This document shows positions 39,780 to 49,284 of a stretch of 49,284 nt of DNA, in pieces. Position numbers and translations under genes: made by a program. The DNA is from Symbiodinium natans (Eukaryota > Sar > Dinophyceae > Suessiales > Symbiodiniaceae): the NCBI GenBank assembly GCA_905221605.1, contig CAJNDS010000940.1, positions 1 through 49,284 of the forward strand, written 5' to 3'. Each line of letters starts with the position of its first letter. The first letter of the stretch is position 1. The notes beneath the pieces were generated by a model, which worked only from the letters and a program-made list of their open reading frames with translations, ran no database searches and had not been told where the DNA came from.

Positions 39780-41165
39780 GTTCGTATATGATTCCTTATT
39801 ATGATTTAGGCTGCCTATTCAATTTCATAATACTCCTGTTCACTTTAATGGGGGTCCTTATTTAATGAATAAGATTCCTAATCATTTTACTAGCATTCAA
39901 AGTGATTTTCAATAGGGTTCCTGTATTTGTTTAATGAGGTTCGTATTGAATTTTAAAGGATGCCTATTAAAAGGCTTTATTGGGTTTAAGATTGATTCCT
40001 ATTCATTTTACTCAAATGCCAAGTAATTTGAATACGATTCTTAGTCATTTTAATAGCATTCTTATTCCTAGTTAGTGCTAATAACAAGTTTTAATAAATT
40101 AGCTTGAGAATTTTAATAAGCATCATAACAAACTTTAAACATATTCCTATTAATGTCAATAGGCTTCTTGTTCATTTTCATAAGATGTCGTACAATTTCT
40201 AATTGGATTCCGTTTGCTTTGACAAGCTTCCTATTCATGTAAAAAGGCTTCTGATTAATTGGAATAGGCTTCGTATTCATTTTAGCAGGGTTTCTCATTC
40301 ATGTTGACAGGATTCCTAATAATGTTCATAGCATTCCTACTAGATTCCACAGTGCTCCGATTATGCTTTTAAATCCTGTTCCCTATTCATTTCAATTGGA
40401 CTCGAAGTAATGTTATTGTAACTCTTATTAATTTTATTAGCAATCCTATTTATTAAAAGTTTTAATAGGGTTCATCATAGTTCTAACAGTACGACTCTTA
40501 TTGTTTCAAGTTTTAAAGCGTCCACGTTACTTTTTTTATAGAATTTTATTGGCTCCTCTTAATCTTTTAATAGGATTCATCTTCATGTTAAACGGATTCC
40601 TGTTACTCTTAAAAGAATTCATAGATTCTTTTGTAGGGTTCCTATTAATTTTAATAGCATTCCTATGAATTCAAAAGGGTTCCTATTCATTTCAATGGCC
40701 TTCCTATGATTCCTCTGAATTTAGGACTCCAAGAAAATTTAATAGGAGCCCTGTTAATTTAATAAGCTTCTACGTATCTCAACCAGGTTCTTATTGATTG
40801 TACTAGGATTCTTACTAAGTTTTCACAAAAGACTCGTCTCAATTTCAATAGGGTTCTCATTCATTTTAATGGGTTTCCTATTGATTTAAATGGGATTCCT
40901 ATTGAACTCATACGAACCCTATGAATCCTATTAAATTTAATAGGAACCCAAGTAAAACTAACAGCAATCTTCTTGAAATTAATAGCAATCCACGATGTCC
41001 AGCAAATTGTTCAGGTCACTTCTGTTTGAGCACTCGCTCGAGCAATTGCTGAGTGGATCAAATTATGTGAATTAAGCTTTTTGGAATCAACGAAGTTAAC
41101 GAAAGTGTTTGAAATCAATTACGGTAGACAAATCTGTGAAGTTGAGTAAATATTTAATGAATTAG
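39780..41165. repeat. AT-rich degenerate repeat
   Basis: Strongly AT-rich compared with the rest of the window. Words such as GGATTCCTATTAATTTTAATAG recur every 20-30 bp with many substitutions across the whole block. No open frame above about 60 codons. Looks like an old, diverged minisatellite. Confidence 0.8.
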
Positions 41166-41236
41166 TAAAACCCTACCATGACCAAACTGGCAGGCCGATC
41201 TGTCGGACTTCAGGGAAGAGCATATGGAGACGTGTT

Positions 41237-41415
41237 TTTTTTTTTGGGGGGGAGGTACCATATATAGATATACACACATATATATATATGTATATACCTA
41301 TTGTTTGTTAACGTGTCTGGCTGCTGTGTGCAGCAATGCTGTCCGTAGCCTTTTTTTCGCTTCCGGGGTCTGTCGTAGGGGGGGGGGGGGTGAGCATATA
41401 TGTATATACACGTGC
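41237..41415. repeat. (TA)n / poly-G block, right inverted partner
   Basis: T12G8 run at 41237-41253, (TA)n with CACACA at 41260-41300, then GGTCTGTCGTAG, a G13 run and GCATATATGTATATA (41367-41412), the reverse complement of 38557-38620. Confidence 0.65.
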
Positions 41416-42232
41416 CCTCCCAGTTCGCAGTTCTAAGCTGCATGTTCAGTCCCAGAGTTCATGCCCTGGATACGTTTACCGAGAATCCATCCGATTCAAT
41501 TAGTCTTTTCTTTCTGAATGTCTTGGGAATGGCCTTCGGGAATATCATACAGAATCATGCTGAAGAATTTGGCGTGGCCAGACTCCAGTGCCTTGCGCGA
41601 GGACAGCTACACATCTTCAACATCCAACCATCATAGAACCACCCCGCCACAGCAAAGAATAAGACATTTATGCATGCTCCAACCTTTGCATACTCGCAAG
41701 TACATGACGGCGCTGAAGAGGCTGAAACACGGAATGCGAGTCAGATAACAACATCGGTTATCCGTGCCGCGGCGGTCATGCAGCAGTCAAGTCAATCAAG
41801 GAAGTTAGGCAAACGGCTGCGGAACAATCGAGAAACGATTCGTACACAATGGAATCCGACTTCACCCAAAGCGGCTGTAGAACAATGAGGAAACGAATCG
41901 GCTCTGAGTGCCCGCCATTGCCCGCCCACATGTCCTCATCGACACGACCTACACACGACCTACTGCACTGCACATAGAACGACAGTCGCGAGGATGGTAC
42001 TAGCCAGTACCAGGACCATGCTCGTAACTATCAGCACTTTGGAACGGAGATTCCAGTAGTACCAAGAGCGACGACAGTCATTGGTCTAGCCGTCCGCCTT
42101 CCAAGACATCAAAAGTGAGGATGGCAATGCCGACATGCACGATCCTCGAGATTGTTAGCACTTTCAGCATGCGAAGCGAGAACAAGCTTCTGAACACCTC
42201 CAAAAGTGAGGCCAGTCACAAGGTACGAATGA
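41416..42232. other. No recognisable gene
   Basis: Short open frames at 41400-41888 on + show no family motif. No strong repeats. Confidence 0.5.
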
Positions 42233-43573
42233 ACACACGTGAACACTTGGCCCACGATTGCGCTTGTGAACGCTGGGCAAACGCGAAATTGGCGACACCA
42301 GATGCGGCCACAGAAGGCTTGGGCCAATTAGTGCCTTTGACTTGCGTTTTTGAGAATTCACTTTTTCATGTTGCGCTGGCTTTAATAGGCCCCCCCGCCC
42401 CCTCACGGAAATGCCTCCGGGAGCCCCCCAAACAGATTTGGGGGGGGGGGAGGACCGAGACGACCTGAGTTGAAGCCAAGGCCCTTAAGTCCCGAAAGCC
42501 TTGCGGCCAAAAGGCTTCAAGCTGTCTAGCCTTCCAGGGCGAAGCCACGGCCCACAAAACCTTAAGCTTTTAGGGCCTTAAGGCCTGAAGTTTTCCTGCA
42601 AAGAACTTGTGATTCTAGCGGCCCCAAACAAACCTACTAAAGCGAATCGGGCGCTGGCCCGCGGGCTGCCTATCCATCGCGAAATTTGTTGGGTGCGAAA
42701 TTTCGCAATGAAATCCACGCTTCCTGGATTCTTCAGACTGCTGCTGAGGCGGCCTCAGGAGTCAGACAAACCCTCACGCCTGAACCCAAAACCATCCAAA
42801 ACCCTAAGCATCCTAAGCACAAACCTTAACCACAGAAAGCACCTTGTGACTGCAGCGGGTGACCCGAACAAACTGAGTTCGCCGAATAATTCTGGAAACC
42901 TGTGATTATCGACCTTAGCCCTGCTAACGGTGCAACATTGTGGATCTTCTTGATTTCTGATGAAGTTCGGTGCGGGGGCGGGGGAGGGGGGCGGGCAGAA
43001 ATCACAAGAGCATTGTTTCAGTTTGGTACCTTTACGGCTTGGGCAGGTTGGTGAGGTGCTACTGCATGAAAAGCACATCTTCGATGTGGCTGTCCGGGCT
43101 CACAGATCTGAGTGTGCCAGGCGTGTCTTCACATTAACCCACAAAAAGTCCTACACCATACATATTTTATGCAAACAAGGTTGTTCAGTGATTGTTTTTG
43201 GATCTCTGCGCCGCTCCTCCCGCATTTTTCCTTGGCTCCCCAGCCGCCCCCTTCCCCAAGAGCAACACATAAAGTATTCATAAACCATAGAATCATGAAT
43301 CACAAACTGAAGTTTCGTTAGATCATGAAAGATTCATTCATTCCTTGAATCCTGTTCTGGCAACCCATGCAGTGTCTCAACGCTAAACGCAAGGATCAGG
43401 GTCGCCTCCCCACCCACAAACGCCCAACTCTCAAAACAACAAAACTTCGCTGCGCATTCATGGAAAACGGTATACATCAATGTTGGAGGGGCCTCATACA
43501 ATATGTCCACACACACAGAGAAAATCATGTATTCGCAGTTCAAGTTGGCCTCTGTTGGTCGCGAAGCCATCAG

Positions 43574-46177
43574 GTATCGCCAAACTTCTGGCGGGCAACC
43601 CGGGCTGTGTACTCCACTGGTGCGCTGCTGCAGATCAGCGGGGCTGCAGCCTTCGCAGCCTGCGGTTTCCTCGGCGACACTCGCCTGGCTGGGCTGGTGC
43701 TAGCACGACCCCTCATGGGACTTGGTGGTGGAATTCAGGTTGGGTGCGGGCTCTTGTTGTCCGTGTGGTTTTTGGGCATACAGTAATTTTAACGCTACGC
43801 GACCTGCCTCGGCCCGGCCCAGCGCATCCGCGTGAGCATGGTGATTCCGCAACGCCCAAGTCGCTGGACCCCAAGCAAAAAGGGTTGGGTTTAGGGGGCT
43901 CAAGGTTTATGGTTTGGGGTTTAGGGGTTCTTGGGTTTAGAGTTCAAGGTTCAAGGTTCAGGTTTTAGACGGTTCCGCCCGGACAGGATTCGTAACCTAA
44001 TGCTCACAGTTGAGCTGTGGGCCCCTCAAGCAAAAGGCAAGGGGGGACAGGGCCAGGGGGAAGGCAGGGGGGTCAGGCGGCGGAGAGCAGAGCAGGGGGC
44101 AGGGCGGCAGGGAAATAAGGGGGAGGCAGGGAGAGGGGGGGGGGGGGTACCCATTCCTGCTGATTTGGAGGGGGGTGCCTGTTCTCACAACCTATACACC
44201 TTCGGCCCGAGGCCTTGGCGGATACAGGGATCCGAACAAATGACCTGCATGGAAAGCCGCGAAGATTTGAGTACTTGTAACACCTCTTGGCCCTTCAGAT
44301 CAGCTTGGCCTTCACCCAAGCAGCGCACCTCGCCGGGAAGAATCGGGCGCTGTACAACCTGCGCTTCTTCGCGGCCGGCTGCGTAGGCATGGGTGCTGGG
44401 CCATTCCTCAGTTCCCTTGCCTCGGCCATTTCGCCGCCGAAGCCCACTGGCCAGGACGATTTTGAAGGCATGCTGGCCTTTGCGGCTCTTGCCCCTTGGA
44501 TGCAGGTGAGCATGCTGCTGCGCTCGATCCCTTCCCTGGACAATGTGGCAGAGCGCAAGGCTCCTCGAGGGACATCACGCGCACAGGCGGTGGTTGTGTG
44601 CTTGTGCCTGGCCATGCTGGTCCTCCGGAACTTATGCTTGTCCTCACTGGAAGTTGGCATTGCTCAGCTCACGCAGACACACTTTGGGTTCGGACAGCTG
44701 GCCGCCGGAGTATTGTGTGCCCTTACTGTATTTGTAACCTTGCCTGTTCTACTGCTCTACGAGAAGAGTGAGAGGGTCCGATTCTGGCTCTCCTTGGGCG
44801 CAATGCTCTGGACGGGCTTGGCCGCCGGCTGCCTCTTGCTTTGCGAAAGGTTCGTGGTATTTTACTTTGGCGCCCTCCTGTTCTTCCCGATGATGGTCCT
44901 GAACAGTGGCCTTGTCATGGCGCAGCCTGGACCTTAAATAGCTACGGAGAGGAGGTGGGGCGGGGGGCTGGAGGGGGGAGGGCGGAGATGGCCATGCATG
45001 CAGGGAGGGGAAGGCGGTGAAGGCGGGGTGTCGGATGTCATGCGGGAGGATGGGGGGGGGATGACCATGTTTTACAACAAGAATGCCCACTTCACAACAT
45101 TTCACAACTCAATATTCTCCACGCCCACTAGACAACCACACAAGGATGTTGGAGATTAGATGCTAGTTCGCCACTGTCCGCAACCTTTTCTGGTGCGCTA
45201 TATAAGGCCTTCAGAAGCATCTGAAACATCGCTTGGTTGCAAAGTGTGCGTTGTCAGTGCAGCAACACACAAGACATAAATGTCATGTTACTTACTCTAT
45301 GCAAAGTTGCTTGCTAGATTCACCGCTTCTGAGGCTGATGGAGAACACGATCAGGATTTGCATTATCGTCTTGCTTTCGTTCAATTTTCTCAGCTTGTTT
45401 GTCGCTGGTGCCTGACAGGCAGGGTTCTATCATGCTCTACTGTAGAAGCGCCTGTTTACTATCGCCGGCTGTGCTGATGTTGGTAGGACCATTGTCCTGT
45501 TTCGATGTCCTTGGTGGGTCCTACACGATTGCTCGGCATCGTACATTGAGCTGCCCAAGCTCGAAACCCTGACCGGGGCCCTGCACCCAAATCTCAATCA
45601 TCCCCAATAAGGCGCTCGCCTTGTGAGAGGTAAGCTGCGCCCATATAAATGTATGATGTAGCCCTAAGCCCAAACCGCACCACACCTTATTGAGCTCTTT
45701 GCAACCGAGGAAGATGCAGGAATATGCGATGCCGGACGGCTCGTTGGTCGACCGGACACTTGGCTGCCGTGTCTTCGTGCTAGGTTTCCCTTCGGGTCCT
45801 GAAGCTCTCCATGCAGATTCATCAGCTCTCCCCCAATCCTCCCCAGAGTCCTGATAGACAGTCTTGTAACAGCTAGGGGTGTAGAGTGTGGGGCTGTTGT
45901 GAGGCTTCGGGTTCGCGTCTCGCGCCTCAGGAACACAACAACAGTGCTGGGCCTGATCATGGCGGATTTCTTTGGACGAGGTTTCGGGGCCATCTCAACC
46001 CGGATCGATGTTACGCTAGGGGGGCAGCGAGTTTTTGCCCTCACGCAAATCACGTTCGTAGCTCTGAGCCTTCTACTCCACCTGGTAAGTGATTTCACCG
46101 TCGCCAGTCGCTCGGTGGACGCGAAGGCACGACACTTGCAGGCACCGGAGATCGAGCCGCACACGGCCATCGAATGA
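43574..46177 (+). CDS. MFS transporter, copy 2 (N-terminus not found)
   Basis: Exons matching copy 1 are 43574-43738, 44299-44919, 45720-45762 and 45945-46177, again 354 codons in frame. All indels between the copies fall in introns or flanks, while exons differ only by substitutions (for example Asp to Asn in VSP(D/N)FW, Ser to Arg in GDT(S/R)LAG, SLL to SLV in exon 3). This supports the exon model and suggests both copies were constrained or the duplication is recent. Intron 1 is 560 bp here against 131 bp in copy 1, with G-rich and GGTTTAGGG-like sequence in the extra part. As in copy 1 the first helices are not found. Carrier substrate unknown. Confidence 0.65.
43785..44223. other. Copy-specific insert in MFS intron 1
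   Basis: About 440 bp absent from copy 1, where ...CAGTAAT joins directly to ACAGGGATCC.... It contains GGTTTAGGG-like words (43890-43950) and a G-rich purine tract (44040-44150). The short microhomology at the junction fits a deletion in copy 1 or an insertion in copy 2. Confidence 0.7.
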
Positions 46178-46309
46178 TGTGTGGTTGTGTGCAAACCAAA
46201 CTGCGCTGGCTTGGCCAGCTTGCTGAGTTTCAAACCAAACCCCTAAACTCTCCCAAGCTCCAGGGACGTATATAAGCTCCGCAGCGTCAGCCGAATTGCA
46301 TGGGTTGCT

Positions 46310-47790
46310 GTTGAGAAGCTTATCTAAACCCGGGACATTTGTCGGTTTAGCTAAACTCTAAAACTATAAAATTTGGGTTTAAGCTGAATTTAAGCTAAGC
46401 CCTAGTTACTAGTTTTTGTCAGGTTGAGCTAAGCCATGTCGGCGGTCGCTAGACCCTAAAATTTCCGGTTGGCTAAACCCGACGGCTAAACCCGAAAATT
46501 TCAGGCTGGGCTGAGCTAAGCTTTCAAGTTTCGGGTTTAGCCCACACCTTGCTTGACACTGCAAGCGAATCTTCGAAAGTAACTGATGTCAACAAGCTAA
46601 TGGATGCTGCAGTATGAAAGGAAAAGCTCCCGCAAGTATATGTTTCTGCTTGTCTAAAGCTGCATCCAGCCATTCTACAGCACTCCGGTGGAGCGTGAAA
46701 CCCAGAGCTTCCGGAACCCTCACGAGAGCCGAAGCCTGGAGCCTTCGAGATCTTGAAAGAGGTGTGAAGTGTGGAGCTTCTAAAAGCCTCGAAAGAGGTG
46801 ACGCTCGGAGGGTGAAGCTTAAAGGTGCTGGGCTTTGGGAATCTTCTGGGATGTAAATGTAGCGAAGCCGCTAAGAAGGCCTTTAGGGCTTTGAGCTCTT
46901 CCGGAAGCATGTAAGGCTTGAGCTAAACCCCAAATTCTATGATTGTGCTGAACTCTATGCTTTCCGGTCAAGCCATCCTCTCCGTTACAATGTCGGGTTT
47001 AGCTCAACCCAACCCGATTTTTTCGGGTGTCGCTAAACCTTAAAATTTGCGGGATTGGCTAAACCCGAAAGTTTTCAGGCTAAACTAAAGCCTACAATTG
47101 CGAAGCTTAGCTACACTGCAAATGTTTCCGGGGTGTAGCTGAACATTTGATTGTTCGGCTTTGGCGAAGCTTAGCTAAACCCTAAAATTGTGGCTGATGT
47201 GGGCTCTAGCATGTTCGGGCTTAGCAGCCAAAGTCCTAAAGCTATCCGGCATAGCCAATCCCGGAAATTGTTGCGCTGCGACCCTGGCGTAGCTAGCTAT
47301 GCCTCTAAAAACTTGGGTTTCGATTTGAAATGCTTCGGGGGTAGCTAGACCCTGAAAGTTTCGGCCTGAACCAAGAATTGAAATTTAGCGGTTTCGTTAA
47401 GCCCTAAAAATTTCGGGTGTTGCTAAACGCTGCTTATCTAACCCCTATATCGTTCAGGTTTGGTTAAAACTGACAAGATTTCGGGTTGACCTCAACCCAA
47501 AATCTGAGCGCTGAGCTGAATTCCAAATACTTCGGGTGGAACCAAGCCTCTCATTTTCGCGTTTAGGTAAACCTGCAAAAGCTGTCGGGTGTAGCAAATC
47601 TCTAAAATGGTTTGGCTAGATTCCTAAATTTGGGGTGTAGATAACTCGAAAACTGTCGGTTTGAGCTAAACCCTAAAATTTGGGGCGGAATTAATCCCTG
47701 GAATTTTCGGAGGCTGAGCTTTGGGCGTGTCGCTGAACCTTAAAATTTTCGGGCTTAGCCACTGAATCCCTTCGGGTGTGGCTAATATGA
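46310..47790. repeat. Degenerate palindromic GGGTTTAGCTAAACCC repeat
   Basis: About 35-45-bp units built from CGGG(T/C)TTAGCTAAACCC(T)AAAATTTTCGGG with heavy divergence, over about 1.5 kb, interrupted at about 46560-46915 by less repetitive sequence (frame 46614-46856, not called). The core is self-complementary and contains CCCTAAA, the C-strand telomere word. Confidence 0.8.
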
Positions 47791-48130
47791 CTTTGCGGGC
47801 AATGTCATTAACATTTACAATTTACATTAGAAAAGATAGAGAGGTTTAGGATTAAGGTTGGATAGCACTTGAGTCTTCATGTTAGGTTCGAGTAAGCGGA
47901 AGCCAATGTCGAAGAGCAGGGCGCGTCTGATCTGGAATGTTTGAGCTAGTCTATCGAAATCCAAATAAGGCTAGGATTGTCAGGACATCCGCAGTGCAGC
48001 GCAACCCACCACCATCCCACAAAGAAGATATGCAGATGAGCGGAAGTCTTGTTCAGGAAAAAAGGGAAACCAAATGATTCGGCCTTGTGTGCCGGGTTTT
48101 TCGCGCGTTGCTTTTCCAAAAAAGACATGT
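47791..48130. other. No recognisable gene
   Basis: A 60-codon - strand frame (47946-48128) has no family motif. Nothing else is seen. Confidence 0.5.
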
Positions 48131-48139
48131 TTTCTTTAG

Positions 48140-48192
48140 CGGGGGGGAGGCGTCTCCGGCGGGGGGGCGCAGCCCCCCCTCCGGAGAATCCG
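48140..48192. repeat. GC-rich hairpin CTCCGG-GGGGGGGC / GCCCCCCC-TCCGGAG
   Basis: The G7 and C7 runs pair around GCAG, extended by CTCCGG/CCGGAG. The right half is duplicated at 48853-48879 ahead of the second telomere-like array. Confidence 0.75.
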
Positions 48193-48337
48193 GTTTAGCC
48201 CTAAACCACAGAACGCCAAACCCTAATGCCTAAATGCAAAAATTTTCAAAACCCTAATCCCAACACACGAAACACCTTCGAAACCCTAATGCCAAAGAGG
48301 AAAACCCCCAAAAAACCCTAATGAAAAACTGGGATTT
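48168..48337. repeat. Array leader, copy 1
   Basis: About 170 bp with several CCCTAA/CCCTAAAC words, highly similar to 48854-49018. Each copy is followed by a telomere-like array, so leader plus array form a unit of about 690 bp. Confidence 0.85.
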
Positions 48338-48606
48338 TAGGGTTTAGGGATTTTAGGGTTTAGGGATTTTAGGGTTTAGGGATTTTAGGGTTTAGGGATT
48401 TTAGGGTTTAGGGATTTTAGGGTTTAGGGATTTTAGGGTTTAGGGATTTTAGGGTTTAGGGATTTCAGGGTTTAGGGATTTTAGGGTTTAGGGATTTTAG
48501 GGTTTAGGGATTTTAGGGTTTAGGGATTTTAGGGTTTAGGGATTTTAGGGTTTAGGGATTTTAGGGTTTAGGGATTTTAGGGTTTAGGGATTTTAGGGTT
48601 TAGGGA
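48338..48606 (+). repeat. Telomere-like array, 16-bp period
   Basis: Unit TTTTAGGGTTTAGGGA repeated about 17 times with one T-to-C variant near 48466. It consists of two TTTAGGG-type words with an extra T and A. Confidence 0.95.
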
Positions 48607-48712
48607 TTTAGGGTTTAGGGTTTAGGGTTTAGGGTTTAGGGTTTAGGGTTTAGGGTTTAGGGTTTAGGGTTTAGGGTTTAGGGTTTAGGGTTTAGGGTTT
48701 AGGGTTTAGGGT
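48607..48712 (+). repeat. Perfect (TTTAGGG)n array
   Basis: About 15 perfect copies of TTTAGGG, the Arabidopsis-type telomere repeat known from dinoflagellates. The G-rich strand runs 5' to 3' toward the right, as at a right-hand chromosome end. Confidence 0.95.
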
Positions 48713-48853
48713 TCAGCATCTCAAGTCCAAGCATTTCACTAGTAGAGCTACTTACTCCGGTGTCGAATATCGACCCACCCACCCAGTGGATCCCATAACA
48801 TTGTGAAAATATTTTACTTTATGTTTTAACCTTAAAATTTTGGGTTCAGTAGG
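48713..48853. other. Non-repeat segment between telomere-like arrays
   Basis: About 140 bp with no ORF or motif; separates the first array from the second leader. Confidence 0.6.
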
Positions 48854-49018
48854 CGCAGCCCCCCCTCCGGAGAATCCGGTTTAACCCTAAACCATAAAAC
48901 GCCAAACCCTAATCCCTAAACGCAAAAATCTTCAAAACCCTAATCCCAAAACACGAAACACCCTCGAAACCCTAATGCCAAAGAGGAAAACCCCCAAAAA
49001 ACCCTAATGAAAAACTGG
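48854..49018. repeat. Array leader, copy 2
   Basis: Second copy of 48168-48337 with a few substitutions. Confidence 0.85.
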
Positions 49019-49284
49019 ATTTTAGGGTTTAGGGATTTTTAGGGTTTAGGGATTTTTAGGGTTTAGGGATTTTTAGGGTTTAGGGATTTTTAGGGTTTAG
49101 GGATTTTTAGGGTTTAGGGATTTTTAGGGTTTAGGGATTTTTAGGTTTTAGGGATTTTTAGGGTTTAGGGATTTTTAGGGTTTAGGGATTTTTAGGGTTT
49201 AGGGATTTTTAGGGTTTAGGGATTTTTAGGGTTTAGGGATTTTTAGGGTTTAGGGATTTTTAGGGTTTAGGGATTTTTAGGGTT
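49019..49284 (+). repeat. Telomere-like array, 17-bp period
   Basis: Unit TTTTTAGGGTTTAGGGA repeated about 15 times to the window end, one T longer than the first array's unit; one variant near 49144. The window ends inside it. Confidence 0.95.

Larger units (their letters stand above)
42233..46640 (+). repeat. Segmental duplication, copy 2
   Basis: Direct copy of 33486-37335. Main differences: about 100 bp present at about 43020-43125 and absent from copy 1 (with an open coding-like stretch, VGEVLLHEKHIFDVAVRAHR), about 430 bp extra in MFS intron 1 (43785-44223), and about 60 bp extra at 46238-46298. Confidence 0.9.

Noticed and set aside
38524-39804. Frames of 426, 383 and 275 codons in three + frames and several on -
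   Set aside because: All are the same 101-bp satellite read in rotating frames; no start context, domain or codon bias.

Overview
The window looks like nuclear DNA of a dinoflagellate, most likely Suessiales/Symbiodiniaceae. The evidence is: long TTTAGGG-type arrays at the right end; introns with GC as well as GT donors and AG acceptors; every gene I can support on the + strand (unidirectional gene order); very abundant minisatellites; and a large retroelement with a tyrosine recombinase. No bacterial features (operons, ribosome binding sites, CRISPR) were seen. No complete tRNA or rRNA gene was found.

Layout. 1-9.1 kb is repeat-rich: a pyrimidine array, a 35-bp-stem hairpin, a GTA/GTT triplet array and small repeats, with only weak coding-like fragments. 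9.1-12.5 kb holds a three-exon gene for a fold-type I PLP-dependent enzyme whose first intron carries minisatellites. 13.18-23.31 kb is a 10.1 kb retroelement bounded by split direct repeats (A1 - ORFs - B1 - A2 - B2), the hallmark of PAT/Ngaro-like members of the DIRS order. It encodes a zinc-finger ORF; a tyrosine recombinase fused to a CCCH-type zinc finger and a CX5R phosphatase-like domain; a gag-like ORF with a second CCCH-type module; and a methyltransferase-like - reverse transcriptase - RNase H reading frame. Several frame changes suggest a decayed copy, although its B repeats look identical.

23.98-25.68 kb is an intact, intronless glutamine-dependent asparagine synthetase gene. 26.2-38.4 kb contains a dispersed family of small signal-peptide plus single-TM proteins (two intact members, one frame-scrambled, one fragment), an orphan first exon of a histidine phosphatase, and dense palindromic repeats. 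A segment of about 4 kb carrying a major facilitator superfamily (MFS) transporter gene is present twice in direct orientation (about 33.5-37.3 and 42.2-46.6 kb), with intact exons but different intron lengths.

38.6-39.8 kb is a 101-bp satellite that is open in all frames. 39.8-41.2 kb is an AT-rich degenerate repeat. 46.3-47.8 kb is a TTTAGGG-related palindromic repeat. 48.3-49.3 kb is telomere-like, with 16-bp, pure 7-bp and 17-bp periods. The right end may therefore be subtelomeric.

The strongest candidate for an undescribed system is the retroelement, in which a recombinase, CCCH-type zinc finger and PTP/DSP-like phosphatase signature share one polypeptide next to a methyltransferase-like domain. 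Second is the small TM-protein family, with a near-identical C-terminus and fast-changing ectodomain.
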